In this document: positions 1 to 7,447 of the stretch, piece by piece
Position numbering within the stretch: the stretch's first letter is position 1
How the letters are laid out: every line of letters begins with the position of its first letter
Source: Pseudomonadota bacterium
GTDB lineage: Bacteria > Pseudomonadota > Gammaproteobacteria > Acidiferrobacterales > Sulfurifustaceae
Direction of reading: 5' to 3'
NCBI GenBank assembly: GCA_020354085.1
Contig: CP070641.1
Location: 1,530,002 to 1,561,179 of the forward strand
Length of the DNA stretch: 31,178 nt
Position numbers and translations under genes: made by a program
The notes under the pieces: generated by a model
The model's database searches: none
Seen by the model: the letters and a program-made list of their open reading frames with translations, nothing else
What the model was told of the DNA's origin: nothing

Positions 1-1190
1 GTACCGAAGGGCTCTACGCGGACATGGGCCATTTTGGTCGACGTCCATTGCAGATCGCATGGTTGGGATTGGTACTACCGGCACTGGTGCTCAACTATTT
101 TGGTCAGGGCGCACTGCTCCTCGCCGATCCCGAAACGGTGAAAAATCCCTTCTATTTGCTAGCGCCGAATTGGGCGCTCTATCCCATGGTTGGGCTCGCG
201 ACGGTTGCCACGATCATTGCCTCGCAGGCGATGATCACCGGTGTGTATTCGATCGCGCGCCAGGCGATCCAACTCGGCTATGCGCCGCGCATGGACATCA
301 CCCACACCTCCGAACGTCAGATCGGGCAGATCTATGTGCCGTTCATGAACTGGGCATTGCTGGTCGGCGTGATTGCGTTGGTGCTCGGCTTCCAGACGTC
401 GAACAACTTGGCCGCCGCCTACGGCATCGCGGTTACCGCGGTCATGACCATTGATACGATCCTCGTGTTCTTTATCGTGCGGCGATTGTGGCGCTGGTCA
501 ACACCAGTCGCGTCGGCCGTGTGCGCGGGATTTTTTGTTGTCGATGTCTCGCTCTTCAGTGCGAACGTGCCGAAGATCGCCGAGGGCGGCTGGTTTCCGG
601 TCGCTACCGCGATCGTGGTGTTCATTTTGCTCTCCACCTGGAAACAAGGGCGCGCCCTGATGGTCAATCGGATGAGCGAGCTGGCTATCAAGCTCGAGCC
701 TTTCATTGAGAGTCTCAGCAAGCACCCGCCCAAGCGCGTGCCCGGCACCGCGGTGTTTCTCACCACCAGCCGCGACGTGGTACCGCCAGCGCTGTTGCAC
801 AACCTCAAGCACAATAAGGTGCTGCATGAGCGCGTGATCGTCATGACCGTGGTATTCGAGGACATTCCGCACGTCGATGACAGCGAGCGCATTGAGATAC
901 GTCCGCTCGGACACGATTTCTACAAACTGTTCGTCAACTACGGATTCAAGGACGAAACCAACATTCCTCAGGCACTGGCGCTGTGCAAAGAGCACGGACT
1001 GGAGTTCAACATGCTCGATACTTCGTTCTTCCTGAGCCGCGAGACGCTCATCCCGTCCAAACGACCGGGGATGGCGTTGTGGCGCGAGAAGATTTTTATC
1101 GGCATGCAGCGCAATGCCGAGTCCGTCGTGAAGTATTTTCGCATTCCCACAAATCGCGTGGTGGAACTTGGCGCGCAGATCGAACTGTAG
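1..1190 (+). CDS. kup: Kup-family potassium uptake protein, C-terminal part (5' end outside window)
   Basis: Low-affinity K+/H+ symporter of the inner membrane. The reading frame is already open at base 3, where it reads TEGLYADMGHFG, a well-conserved Kup segment. The ATG at 24 is therefore internal, and about 230 N-terminal residues lie upstream of the window. The visible part holds the last membrane helices (for example around bases 50-120, 180-250, 350-480 and 510-640). The hydrophilic cytoplasmic C-terminal domain of about 170 residues follows and ends at the TAG at 1188-1190. It is a typical Kup C-terminus with no visible defect. The protein stands apart from the nitrate and sulfur genes downstream and is probably housekeeping. 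Family assignment is firm; transport properties are known only from the family. Confidence 0.95.
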   Translation, partial: TEGLYADMGHFGRRPLQIAWLGLVLPALVLNYFGQGALLLADPETVKNPFYLLAPNWALYPMVGLATVATIIASQAMITGVYSIARQAIQLGYAPRMDITHTSERQIGQIYVPFMNWALLVGVIALVLGFQTSNNLAAAYGIAVTAVMTIDTILVFFIVRRLWRWSTPVASAVCAGFFVVDVSLFSANVPKIAEGGWFPVATAIVVFILLSTWKQGRALMVNRMSELAIKLEPFIESLSKHPPKRVPGTAVFLTTSRDVVPPALLHNLKHNKVLHERVIVMTVVFEDIPHVDDSERIEIRPLGHDFYKLFVNYGFKDETNIPQALALCKEHGLEFNMLDTSFFLSRETLIPSKRPGMALWREKIFIGMQRNAESVVKYFRIPTNRVVELGAQIEL

Positions 1191-1314
1191 ACGTCAAGCG
1201 GCGTGCGCTCTGCGTGCCGCGTTCGTGTCCGGCAGCGTATCGTGAGACTCCGGCCCGCGCGAATCTGCTAAAGTGATCGACGCTCGCAACGTAACCCATG
1301 GAGAAGAGCGGTCG

Positions 1315-1635
1315 ATGAGAATACTTTTGTGGTCCGATGATCTGATGAGTCGCGGGCGCATCGAGTCGGCCTGGAAACAGGCCGGCGCCCAGTTGCTCAA
1401 GAGGGTCGATACCGAGACGCCCGACTACGTGGTGGTTGACTTGGGCGCGCGCGATGCGTTGACGCATATCACGCGCCTGCGTTCCAGTTTTCCGGAGGTG
1501 GATATTTTGGCGTTTGGACCGCACGTAGACGGCGAGGCATTCAAGGCGGCCAAGGCCGCGGGCGCGTCGGAAGTCGTGGCGCGCGGTGCTGTGGTGGAGC
1601 GTGGTTTGCGCCGGTTGCAGCAGTCGTCGGACTGA
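1315..1635 (+). CDS. Small receiver-like (degenerate CheY-fold) protein
   Basis: A 106-aa cytoplasmic protein. I chose the ATG at 1315 because GGAGAAGAG lies just upstream (1300-1308); an in-frame GTG at 1273 would add 14 residues without a ribosome site. The pattern resembles a response-regulator receiver. There is an N-terminal beta strand followed by Asp8-Asp9, a second strand ending VVVDLG (Asp42 at the phosphoacceptor position), and a third strand ILAFGP. The conserved Thr/Ser and Lys of active receivers are not evident (ARG stands where KP is expected). It is therefore probably a degenerate receiver used for protein interaction. No output domain is attached. It is followed 56 bp later by another small protein gene and may be co-transcribed with it. 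Function unknown. Confidence 0.7.
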   Translation: MRILLWSDDLMSRGRIESAWKQAGAQLLKRVDTETPDYVVVDLGARDALTHITRLRSSFPEVDILAFGPHVDGEAFKAAKAAGASEVVARGAVVERGLRRLQQSSD

Positions 1636-1691
1636 GGTCGCGGTTTGCCAGCGCGACGAAACGTTCCTCGAGGCGCGGCAGGAGACGAGAC

Positions 1692-2060
1692 ATGCCGATC
1701 AGCTACGAAGTCGATGAATCCCAGAACATCGTCTACGCGGCGGTAACCGGCACGGTGCATGCGGAGGATTTTCTCGACTACGTGAATCGATTCCACGCCG
1801 ATGCGCGCATCAAACCTGGTTATCGTGAGCTGGTGGACGCGCGCGGGGCGACGCCCGGCGACATCACACCGGCGTTGTTCGACAAGATCATTGAGATCGA
1901 CCGCGCCAGACCCGAGATGCTGCCGGGGGCGCGCACGGCGATCGTGGTGCCGAGCATCGAGGGATTCGATTTAGCCCGGCAGTATGAGAAGAAGGCCCAG
2001 ATGACGGTGATCGTATTCACCAGTCTAGATGTCGCCAAGACCTGGCTGGGCATGGTCTGA
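1692..2060 (+). CDS. SpoIIAA/STAS-like small protein
   Basis: A 122-aa soluble protein with a good ribosome site (AGGAGA just before the ATG). Its first strands (ISYEVDESQNIVYAAVTGTV), the helix after HAEDFLDYV and the later segment ELVDARG followed by TAIVVPS resemble SpoIIAA-like/STAS-fold proteins of the type found alone in many proteobacteria. There is no recognisable catalytic motif and no membrane segment. It lies between the receiver-like gene and the convergent ABC transporter gene, with only 58 bp to the latter's stop codon. The fold call is by pattern only; the role is unknown. Confidence 0.65.
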   Translation: MPISYEVDESQNIVYAAVTGTVHAEDFLDYVNRFHADARIKPGYRELVDARGATPGDITPALFDKIIEIDRARPEMLPGARTAIVVPSIEGFDLARQYEKKAQMTVIVFTSLDVAKTWLGMV

Positions 2061-2118
2061 TGCAACGACCTCGCGGCTGGGCGGACACCCGCTGATCGCA
2101 CGCACCCGAGACGAAGAT

Positions 2119-3939
2119 TCAAGGAGACACCACGCCGTTACCCACGGCGCGGCGCGGCCGTTCCGCTTGCTCTCGTAGTTGCATGGCCCAGAGCTTGGCA
2201 TAGGAACCGCCGTGTGCGAGCAGCTCGTTGTGCGTACCGCGTTCGACGATGCGACCATGCTCCATAACAAGGATTTGATCGGCGTCCAGGATTGTCGAGA
2301 GTCGATGGGCAATCACAAGTGTCGTGTGATTCACCGCAAGCTCTCTGAGTTCGGCCTGAATGGCCTTTTCGGTGTGTGAGTCGAGCGCCGAGGTGGCTTC
2401 GTCGAACACGAGAATGGGTGGGCGCTTGAGCAGGGTGCGGGCGATGGCAACGCGCTGTTTCTCGCCGCCTGAGAGCTTGAGGCCGCGCTCGCCCACGATT
2501 GAATCGTATTTATCCGGCAATGATTCGATGAAGGAGTGGATGTGGGCGGACTTGGCGGCCTCGATAACTTCATCGCGCGTCGCCTCCGGCCGGCCGTATG
2601 CAATGTTGTAATACACCGTGTCGTTAAATAGCACGGTGTCCTGCGGCACGATGCCGATGGCGCGCCGCAGACTCGTTTGCGTCACATCTCGGATGTCTTG
2701 GTCGTCAATAAGGATGCGCCCGCCGGCAACGTCGTAGAAGCGAAACAACAGGCGCGAAAGGGTGGACTTGCCGGCGCCGCTCGCGCCCACCACGGCGACT
2801 TTGTGACCCGCCGGTACGTCGAAGCTGACGTCGAATAACACCTGGCGGCGACTGTCGTAGTTGAACGCCACGTGATCAAAGCGAATCGCGCCGCGCTTTA
2901 CCACAAGGTCGGGCGCGTTGGGTTTGTCCTTCACCTCTTCATGGCGCGTTAGCAGACCGAACATGCGCTCCATGTCGGCCAGTGAATGGCGGATCTCGCG
3001 ATAGACGAAGCCAAGGAAATGCAATGGCGCATAGAGTTGGATCAAGAAGGCATTGACCAGCACCAGATCGCCGACCGTCATGGTGCCAGCTACCACGCCG
3101 CTGGTGGCAAGTATCATCAAAAGCGTCACGCCCACCGCGATGATCGTCGCTTGGCCGGTATTGAGCAGCGACAGCGAGGTCTGATTGCGAATCGCTGCGT
3201 GCTCCCACTTCTGCAGTGTTTCGTCGTAGCGTGCAGCTTCGTAGCGCTCATTGCCGAAATACTTGACGGTCTCATAATTGAGCAGACTGTCAATGGCGCG
3301 CGTGTTGGCCTTGGAGTCCATCTCGTTCATGTTGCGCCGCAGAATCATGCGCCACTCCGTCACCCACAGGGTAAACAGCACATACACGATCAGGGTGCCC
3401 AAGGTGATGATCGCGTACCACGGGTCGTACTTGACTAGCAAAATGATCGCGACGATCGTGATCTCGAGCAGCGTTGGCAGGATATTGAACAGCATGAAGT
3501 TGAGAAGGAAGCGGATACCGGCTGCGCCGCGCTCGATGTCGCGCGACATGCCGCCGGTCTGGCGCTCCAGATGAAAGCGCAGGCTGAGGGCGTGCAGGTG
3601 TTCGAAGACCTTAAGCGCGACGCGCCGAATCGAGTGCTGGGTGACCTTGGCGAAGATGACGTCGCGCAGCTCGCCGAACAGGGACGAGGCGAGGCGCAGT
3701 GCGCCATAGGCCAGGAGAAACACCAACGGTAGCGTCAGGATTGCCTGCTTGGTGTCGAGCGCATCGACGATCTCCTTGAGCACCAACGGTACCGCTACTG
3801 TCGCGACCTTGGCTGCGGCCAAGCACACGAGCGCAAAGATCACGCGCCCTTTGAACTCCCAGAGGTAGGGAATTAGGGTCTTGATGGTTTTCCAGTCGCT
3901 GCCGCGTTGCGGCGGCCTGTCAACGTAGGGGGTACGCAC
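2119..3939 (-). CDS. Atm1/HMT1-type ABC exporter half-transporter (fused permease and ATPase)
   Basis: A 606-aa inner-membrane ABC half-transporter. Residues about 1-315 form a six-helix exporter membrane domain; residues about 340-590 form the ATPase. Visible ATPase motifs are Walker A GASGAGKST (about 385-393), the signature LSGGEKQRVAIAR (about 488-500), Walker B ILVFDEATSALD (about 510) and the H-loop VIAHRLST. The N-terminal stretch DWKTIKTLIPYLWEFKGRV and the membrane-domain sequence match the Atm1/ABCB7/HMT1 group. In bacteria this group exports glutathione-conjugated metals or glutathione persulfide-type compounds. The start is a GTG at 3937-3939 with only a weak ribosome site. The gene is divergent from narK across a 281-bp gap and convergent with the gene at 1692. 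It probably works as a homodimer. Substrate is inferred from family only. Confidence 0.9.
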   Translation of the reverse strand: MRTPYVDRPPQRGSDWKTIKTLIPYLWEFKGRVIFALVCLAAAKVATVAVPLVLKEIVDALDTKQAILTLPLVFLLAYGALRLASSLFGELRDVIFAKVTQHSIRRVALKVFEHLHALSLRFHLERQTGGMSRDIERGAAGIRFLLNFMLFNILPTLLEITIVAIILLVKYDPWYAIITLGTLIVYVLFTLWVTEWRMILRRNMNEMDSKANTRAIDSLLNYETVKYFGNERYEAARYDETLQKWEHAAIRNQTSLSLLNTGQATIIAVGVTLLMILATSGVVAGTMTVGDLVLVNAFLIQLYAPLHFLGFVYREIRHSLADMERMFGLLTRHEEVKDKPNAPDLVVKRGAIRFDHVAFNYDSRRQVLFDVSFDVPAGHKVAVVGASGAGKSTLSRLLFRFYDVAGGRILIDDQDIRDVTQTSLRRAIGIVPQDTVLFNDTVYYNIAYGRPEATRDEVIEAAKSAHIHSFIESLPDKYDSIVGERGLKLSGGEKQRVAIARTLLKRPPILVFDEATSALDSHTEKAIQAELRELAVNHTTLVIAHRLSTILDADQILVMEHGRIVERGTHNELLAHGGSYAKLWAMQLREQAERPRRAVGNGVVSP

Positions 3940-4220
3940 GCGATACTTTGTCGGCTGGTTTGCCGCAGATTGTGAATTCTAACCTGTTGGGCGAAGCGCC
4001 GCAGGCGCAGACCCGACTGGCGCGTGGGCGGACCGACTAACGCACCAACAAGATGCTTGATCGCAAAGCGAGGCATCATGATTGTGCACGGAATCCTGCG
4101 CGTCTGGGTTGCTGTTGGGGGAAAACAGCTGTTTTTCGAGGGAAATCTCGGGTTTCGGCGACGTTGGCATGGTCGCTGCTCTCTCGACCGCGAAAGCAAT
4201 TTCTGCGTTGGGAGAGCATG
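3940..4220. other. 281-bp divergent intergenic region between the ABC exporter and narK
   Basis: It holds the promoters of both flanking genes but no clear sigma-70 pair that I would place with confidence. Two symmetrical elements are visible: GCGCC-gca-GGCGC at 3996-4008, and the perfect 14-bp palindrome at 4122-4135 listed separately. An open frame continuous with narK runs back to 4053. It has no ribosome site, and I treat it as leader sequence. Confidence 0.5.
4122..4135. promoter_or_regulatory. Perfect 14-bp palindrome upstream of narK (possible operator)
   Basis: AAAACAGCTGTTTT is a perfect palindrome about 85 bp before the narK start, in otherwise G/C-rich DNA. The position fits an activator or repressor site for the nitrate genes. 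I cannot name the protein that would bind it. Confidence 0.35.
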
Positions 4221-5501
4221 ATGAATTTTCGGGAGTTCAAGCAGGCCGGTCATTGGCCAACGTTGTTGGCCGCGTTTCTCTATTTCGATGTTGCCTTCAT
4301 GGTCTGGGTGGTGCTGGGGCCATTGTCGCTCTACATCACCCAGGAACTCGGTCTGCCGATTCAGGAGAAATTTCACCTCGTCGCCATTCCGATCCTGTTC
4401 GGCGCATTGTTGCGCATTCCGCTCGGTATGCTGGCAGATCACATCGGGCCCAAGCGCGCCGGGCAAATGGGCCAGATCGTGGTGGCGCTGGGTCTGGCTT
4501 ACGCGTGGGTCTTCGGGCTCAAGAGCAAGTTCGAAGTCGAGATCCTGGGCGTGATCCTAGGTTTCGCCGGCGCGAGCTTCGCCGTGGCGCTGCCGCAGGC
4601 CTCGCGCTGGTATCCGCCGAAGTTTCAGGGTGTGGTATTGGGCATCGCCGGTGCCGGCAACATGGGTGTGGTGCTCGACATGATCATCGTGCCATGGCTT
4701 GCAGAGTCGTTAGGCTGGCAGGCGGTGTTCGGTTTCCTGTTGATACCGATTGTGGCCGTGTTCGTGTTCTACAGCATCGCCGCCAAGGACGCTCCGGATC
4801 CGCGCAAGCCCGTGACGCTTGCCAACTACGGTGCCGTGTTGCGCGACGTCGACACGTGGTGGTTCATGTTCTTCTATTCGATCACTTTCGGCGGGTTCGT
4901 CGGGCTCGGCAACGCGCTGCCGCTCTATTTCACTAATTGGTACCACACCTCCGGCATCACCGCCGGCATGATGGTGGCGATCGTAGTGTTTGCCGGCTCC
5001 ATGTTTCGACCGCTGGGCGGCATGATCGCCGACCGCGTCGGCGGTATCCGCTCCTTGCAGGTCTTGTTCTTGGTGGTGGCCGGCGCCTATTTCCTTGTTT
5101 CGATGCTGCCACAGGGACCGAAACCTGCGGCCGATGCGATCGGTGCCGCCACCGTTGCCGGTTGGGGGCTTACGCAATTGCCCGGCATTGCCTGGGTTGC
5201 CGTCGGTGTGTTTTTCGTCGGTGCCATGGCGCTCGGCATGGGCAACGGCGCGGTATTTCAACTGGTGCCATTGCGCTTTCGCGGCGAGATCGGTGTCATG
5301 ACCGGGTTGGTCGGTGCAGCCGGCGGCATTGGCGGGTTTTTTCTTGCCAAGGCGCTCGGCTGGTCGCGTGCGACGACGGGAGATTTCGCCCCCGGGTTTT
5401 GGATTTTCGCCTGCCTCGCGATGTTTGGATTGGTCGGTCTCGCCGCTGTGAAAACGCGCTGGCGCACAACCTGGGGCGCGGCGAGCGGCGCGCAAGTGTG
5501 A
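4221..5501 (+). CDS. narK: NarK/NasA-type nitrate/nitrite MFS transporter
   Basis: A 426-aa, 12-helix inner-membrane transporter of the nitrate/nitrite porter family. It carries the MFS motif A-like loop LADHIGPKRAG after helix 2. The Gly-rich family signature region (about GIAGAGNMGVVLD) lies in helix 5, and a second Gly-rich segment (GAAGGIGGFFLA) lies in helix 11. Two ATG codons are adjacent; the second, at 4221, has the better spacing from GGAG at 4211-4214. The gene stands at the head of the nitrate block, so it most likely brings in nitrate for NasA. A GC hairpin and 47 bp separate it from the kinase/phosphatase gene. Nitrate rather than nitrite as the main substrate is inferred from context. 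Confidence 0.92.
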   Translation: MNFREFKQAGHWPTLLAAFLYFDVAFMVWVVLGPLSLYITQELGLPIQEKFHLVAIPILFGALLRIPLGMLADHIGPKRAGQMGQIVVALGLAYAWVFGLKSKFEVEILGVILGFAGASFAVALPQASRWYPPKFQGVVLGIAGAGNMGVVLDMIIVPWLAESLGWQAVFGFLLIPIVAVFVFYSIAAKDAPDPRKPVTLANYGAVLRDVDTWWFMFFYSITFGGFVGLGNALPLYFTNWYHTSGITAGMMVAIVVFAGSMFRPLGGMIADRVGGIRSLQVLFLVVAGAYFLVSMLPQGPKPAADAIGAATVAGWGLTQLPGIAWVAVGVFFVGAMALGMGNGAVFQLVPLRFRGEIGVMTGLVGAAGGIGGFFLAKALGWSRATTGDFAPGFWIFACLAMFGLVGLAAVKTRWRTTWGAASGAQV

Positions 5502-5514
5502 AGCGCGACTTGTG

Positions 5515-5533
5515 GCGGGGCGTCGTGCCCCGC
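5515..5533 (+). other. Intercistronic GC hairpin after narK
   Basis: GCGGGGC (5515-5521) and GCCCCGC (5527-5533) form a perfect 7-bp stem with a 5-nt loop, 14 bp after the narK stop codon. No T-run follows, so it is not a standard intrinsic terminator. It could protect the narK transcript end or attenuate readthrough into the next gene. Confidence 0.45.
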
Positions 5534-5548
5534 TAACCTGCGGGCACC

Positions 5549-7234
5549 ATGGTCGCTGACACGCTTGAGATCGGCATTGCCTTCGCCAGCGAGCAAGGCA
5601 AGCGCGAGTCGAATGACGACTTTGCCGCGATGCGTGAAGGCGAGGGTAACGCGCGCATGGTGGCGGCAGCCATTGCCGACGGCGTGAGCGGCCCGGGCGG
5701 ACGCTACGCGGCCGAGACTGTGGTACGTGGCTTTCTCGATGGCCTGCTGAGCGAGCCGCCGACGCTCGGTGTGGAGCGCGCGGCGGCGCGTGTTCTAAGT
5801 GCCATGAATCGCTGGGTCTACGCCCAGGCGCGGCAAGATGCGAGCCTCAAGGATATGGCCACGACCTTCAGTGCGTTGATTCTGCGCGGGCGGCGCGCGC
5901 ACCTGGTGCATGTCGGCGACACTCGCATCTATCGCCTGCGCGCCGAGCGCGTCGAGTGTCTGACCCTGGATCACACGCGTAATCATCCCGACATGCGCCA
6001 CGTGCTGTACCGCGCGATCGGCCTCGAAGAGACGCTGCGCGCAGACTACAGCCAGCACGAACTGCGTCCACACGATCGCTTTCTATTGTGCAGCGATGGT
6101 GTGCACGCAAGTCTTTCCGACACCCAGGTATCGGCGATCTTGGCCGAGCGGGCCGCGCCGCAGGCGGCGGCGCGGCGCTTGGTGGAGGCGTCGATCGAAG
6201 CCGGTAGCCGGGATAATGTCACCGCATTGGTGCTCGATGTGCTCGCAATGCCGGCGGCCGAGCGCTTCGATCTCGAGGCCGCGGTCGCGGGCTTGCCGAT
6301 TCAGGAATTGCCCAAAGTAGGCGAAGTGATCGACGGTTTTCGCCTCGTCGAAATCGTCTCCGATGGACGCTACAGCCGGCTGTTCCGTGCCGAAGACAGC
6401 CAGGTCAAGCGCGAAGTCATTCTCAAGTTTCCGCACCCGCGTGTCGCGGCCGAGGCCGCGTATCGACGTGCCTTCGTGCGCGAGGCCTGGGTGGCCTCGC
6501 AGGTGCGCAGCCCCTTTGTCGGCGAGGTAATCGAGCTGCCGGCGGGACGCCAGACGCGCCTGTATTCGGTCATGCCGTACTACGCCGGCACGACTTTGGA
6601 GCAGCGCCTGACGCAGACGCGGCCGGTGTCGTTGGAAGAGGGCGTGCGCATCGGCATTGCACTTGGCAAGGCGGTGTATGCGCTCAACCGACGCAACATT
6701 ATTCATCGTGACATCAAGCCGGAAAACGTACTTATCACCGACAGCGATGAGGTTCGCTTGGTCGATTTGGGCGTCGCACGCCTGCCTGGACTGGAAGACG
6801 ATCCGGGTGACGCCATTCCGGGCACACCGAGTTACATGGCCCCGGAACTGTTCGCCGGTCAAGCGGGCGACGAACGTTCCGACGTGTATGCGCTGGGCGT
6901 AACGCTCTTTCGTACGTTCTCGGGCGGGCAGTATCCCTACGGCGAGATTGAGGCCTTCTCCCATCCACGCTTCAGCAAGCGCGCGCCGCTCGCGCGCTAT
7001 CGTTCTGACTTACCGGCCTGGCTCGATGGGTTGCTCGCGCGCGCCGTGAGCGTCGACCCGGCGGCGCGCCATGGTGATGCCATGGAGCTGGCGCTCGAGC
7101 TTGAGCGCGATCTGGCACATGGCCCACGCGTGATCGCACAGCGCTTGTCGCTCTACGAGCGCGATCCGTTGCGCTTCTGGCAAGTCGTGGCCGGGTTGCT
7201 CGCGCTGGCCCTGCTGATTTCGCTCGCTCAGTAA
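5549..7234 (+). CDS. Bifunctional PP2C-type phosphatase / Ser-Thr protein kinase, membrane-anchored
   Basis: A 561-aa fusion. Residues about 5-240 are a PP2C/Stp1-type metal-dependent phosphatase: Asp44-Gly45 in IADGVSG, VHVGDTRIYRL, LCSDGV and DNVTALVLD. Residues about 265-520 are a Hanks-type kinase: Lys293 in VILKFP, the catalytic loop HRDIKPEN from His386 to Asn393, Asp406 in VDLGVA (DLG in place of DFG), and GTPSYMAPEL in the activation segment. One hydrophobic helix at the extreme C-terminus (about 541-560) should anchor the protein in the inner membrane with its domains in the cytoplasm. Genes of this architecture recur beside narK and assimilatory nitrate genes in proteobacteria, so control of nitrate uptake or reduction by reversible phosphorylation is a reasonable inference. 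The target is not known. Confidence 0.9.
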   Translation: MVADTLEIGIAFASEQGKRESNDDFAAMREGEGNARMVAAAIADGVSGPGGRYAAETVVRGFLDGLLSEPPTLGVERAAARVLSAMNRWVYAQARQDASLKDMATTFSALILRGRRAHLVHVGDTRIYRLRAERVECLTLDHTRNHPDMRHVLYRAIGLEETLRADYSQHELRPHDRFLLCSDGVHASLSDTQVSAILAERAAPQAAARRLVEASIEAGSRDNVTALVLDVLAMPAAERFDLEAAVAGLPIQELPKVGEVIDGFRLVEIVSDGRYSRLFRAEDSQVKREVILKFPHPRVAAEAAYRRAFVREAWVASQVRSPFVGEVIELPAGRQTRLYSVMPYYAGTTLEQRLTQTRPVSLEEGVRIGIALGKAVYALNRRNIIHRDIKPENVLITDSDEVRLVDLGVARLPGLEDDPGDAIPGTPSYMAPELFAGQAGDERSDVYALGVTLFRTFSGGQYPYGEIEAFSHPRFSKRAPLARYRSDLPAWLDGLLARAVSVDPAARHGDAMELALELERDLAHGPRVIAQRLSLYERDPLRFWQVVAGLLALALLISLAQ

Positions 7235-7238
7235 CCCT

Positions 7239-7284
7239 GCACCAAAAAAGGCCCGCGCCAAATCGAAACGGGTGGATTTGGTGC
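7239..7284 (+). other. Inverted repeat downstream of the kinase/phosphatase gene
   Basis: GCACCAAA (7239-7246) and TTTGGTGC (7277-7284) are perfect complements separated by 30 nt, just after the stop codon at 7234. There is no T-tract. It could be a weak terminator or part of a long leader of the nirB transcript. Confidence 0.35.
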
Positions 7285-7349
7285 GTGTGAAGCATGTCGG
7301 TCGCTTCCGCGTTTCCGTGTCTCCAGACATTCCCTCTACGGGTCAAAGA

Positions 7350-7415
7350 GTTAGCGTGTTACTACGGTACGCGGACCTTGGCACGCCGATTGATAAGCAA
7401 ACGCTAACGTACGTT
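7350..7415 (+). promoter_or_regulatory. nirB upstream control region: inverted repeat, sigma54-like site, palindrome
   Basis: The 213-bp gap before nirB contains several ordered elements. GTTAGCGT (7350-7357) and ACGCTAAC (7401-7408) are perfect inverted repeats. TGGCAC-N5-TTGA (7379-7393) resembles a sigma54 promoter, but the -12 GC is GA. AACGTACGTT (7406-7415) is a perfect 10-bp palindrome. Any of these could be operator DNA for a nitrogen-control regulator. I cannot choose between a sigma54 and a sigma70 promoter from sequence alone. Confidence 0.4.
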
Positions 7416-7447
7416 CCGTGCGCAGGCGAATTACAGGAGACGGAGTA

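Noticed and set aside
4053..4220. N-terminal extension of narK to 4053
   Set aside because: No ribosome site; the added residues are basic and unlike any NarK N-terminus; GGAG at 4211 fits the ATG at 4221.
7379..7394. Definite sigma54 promoter for nirB
   Set aside because: TGGCAC-N5-TTGA lacks the -12 GC that the consensus needs, so it is kept only as a possibility.
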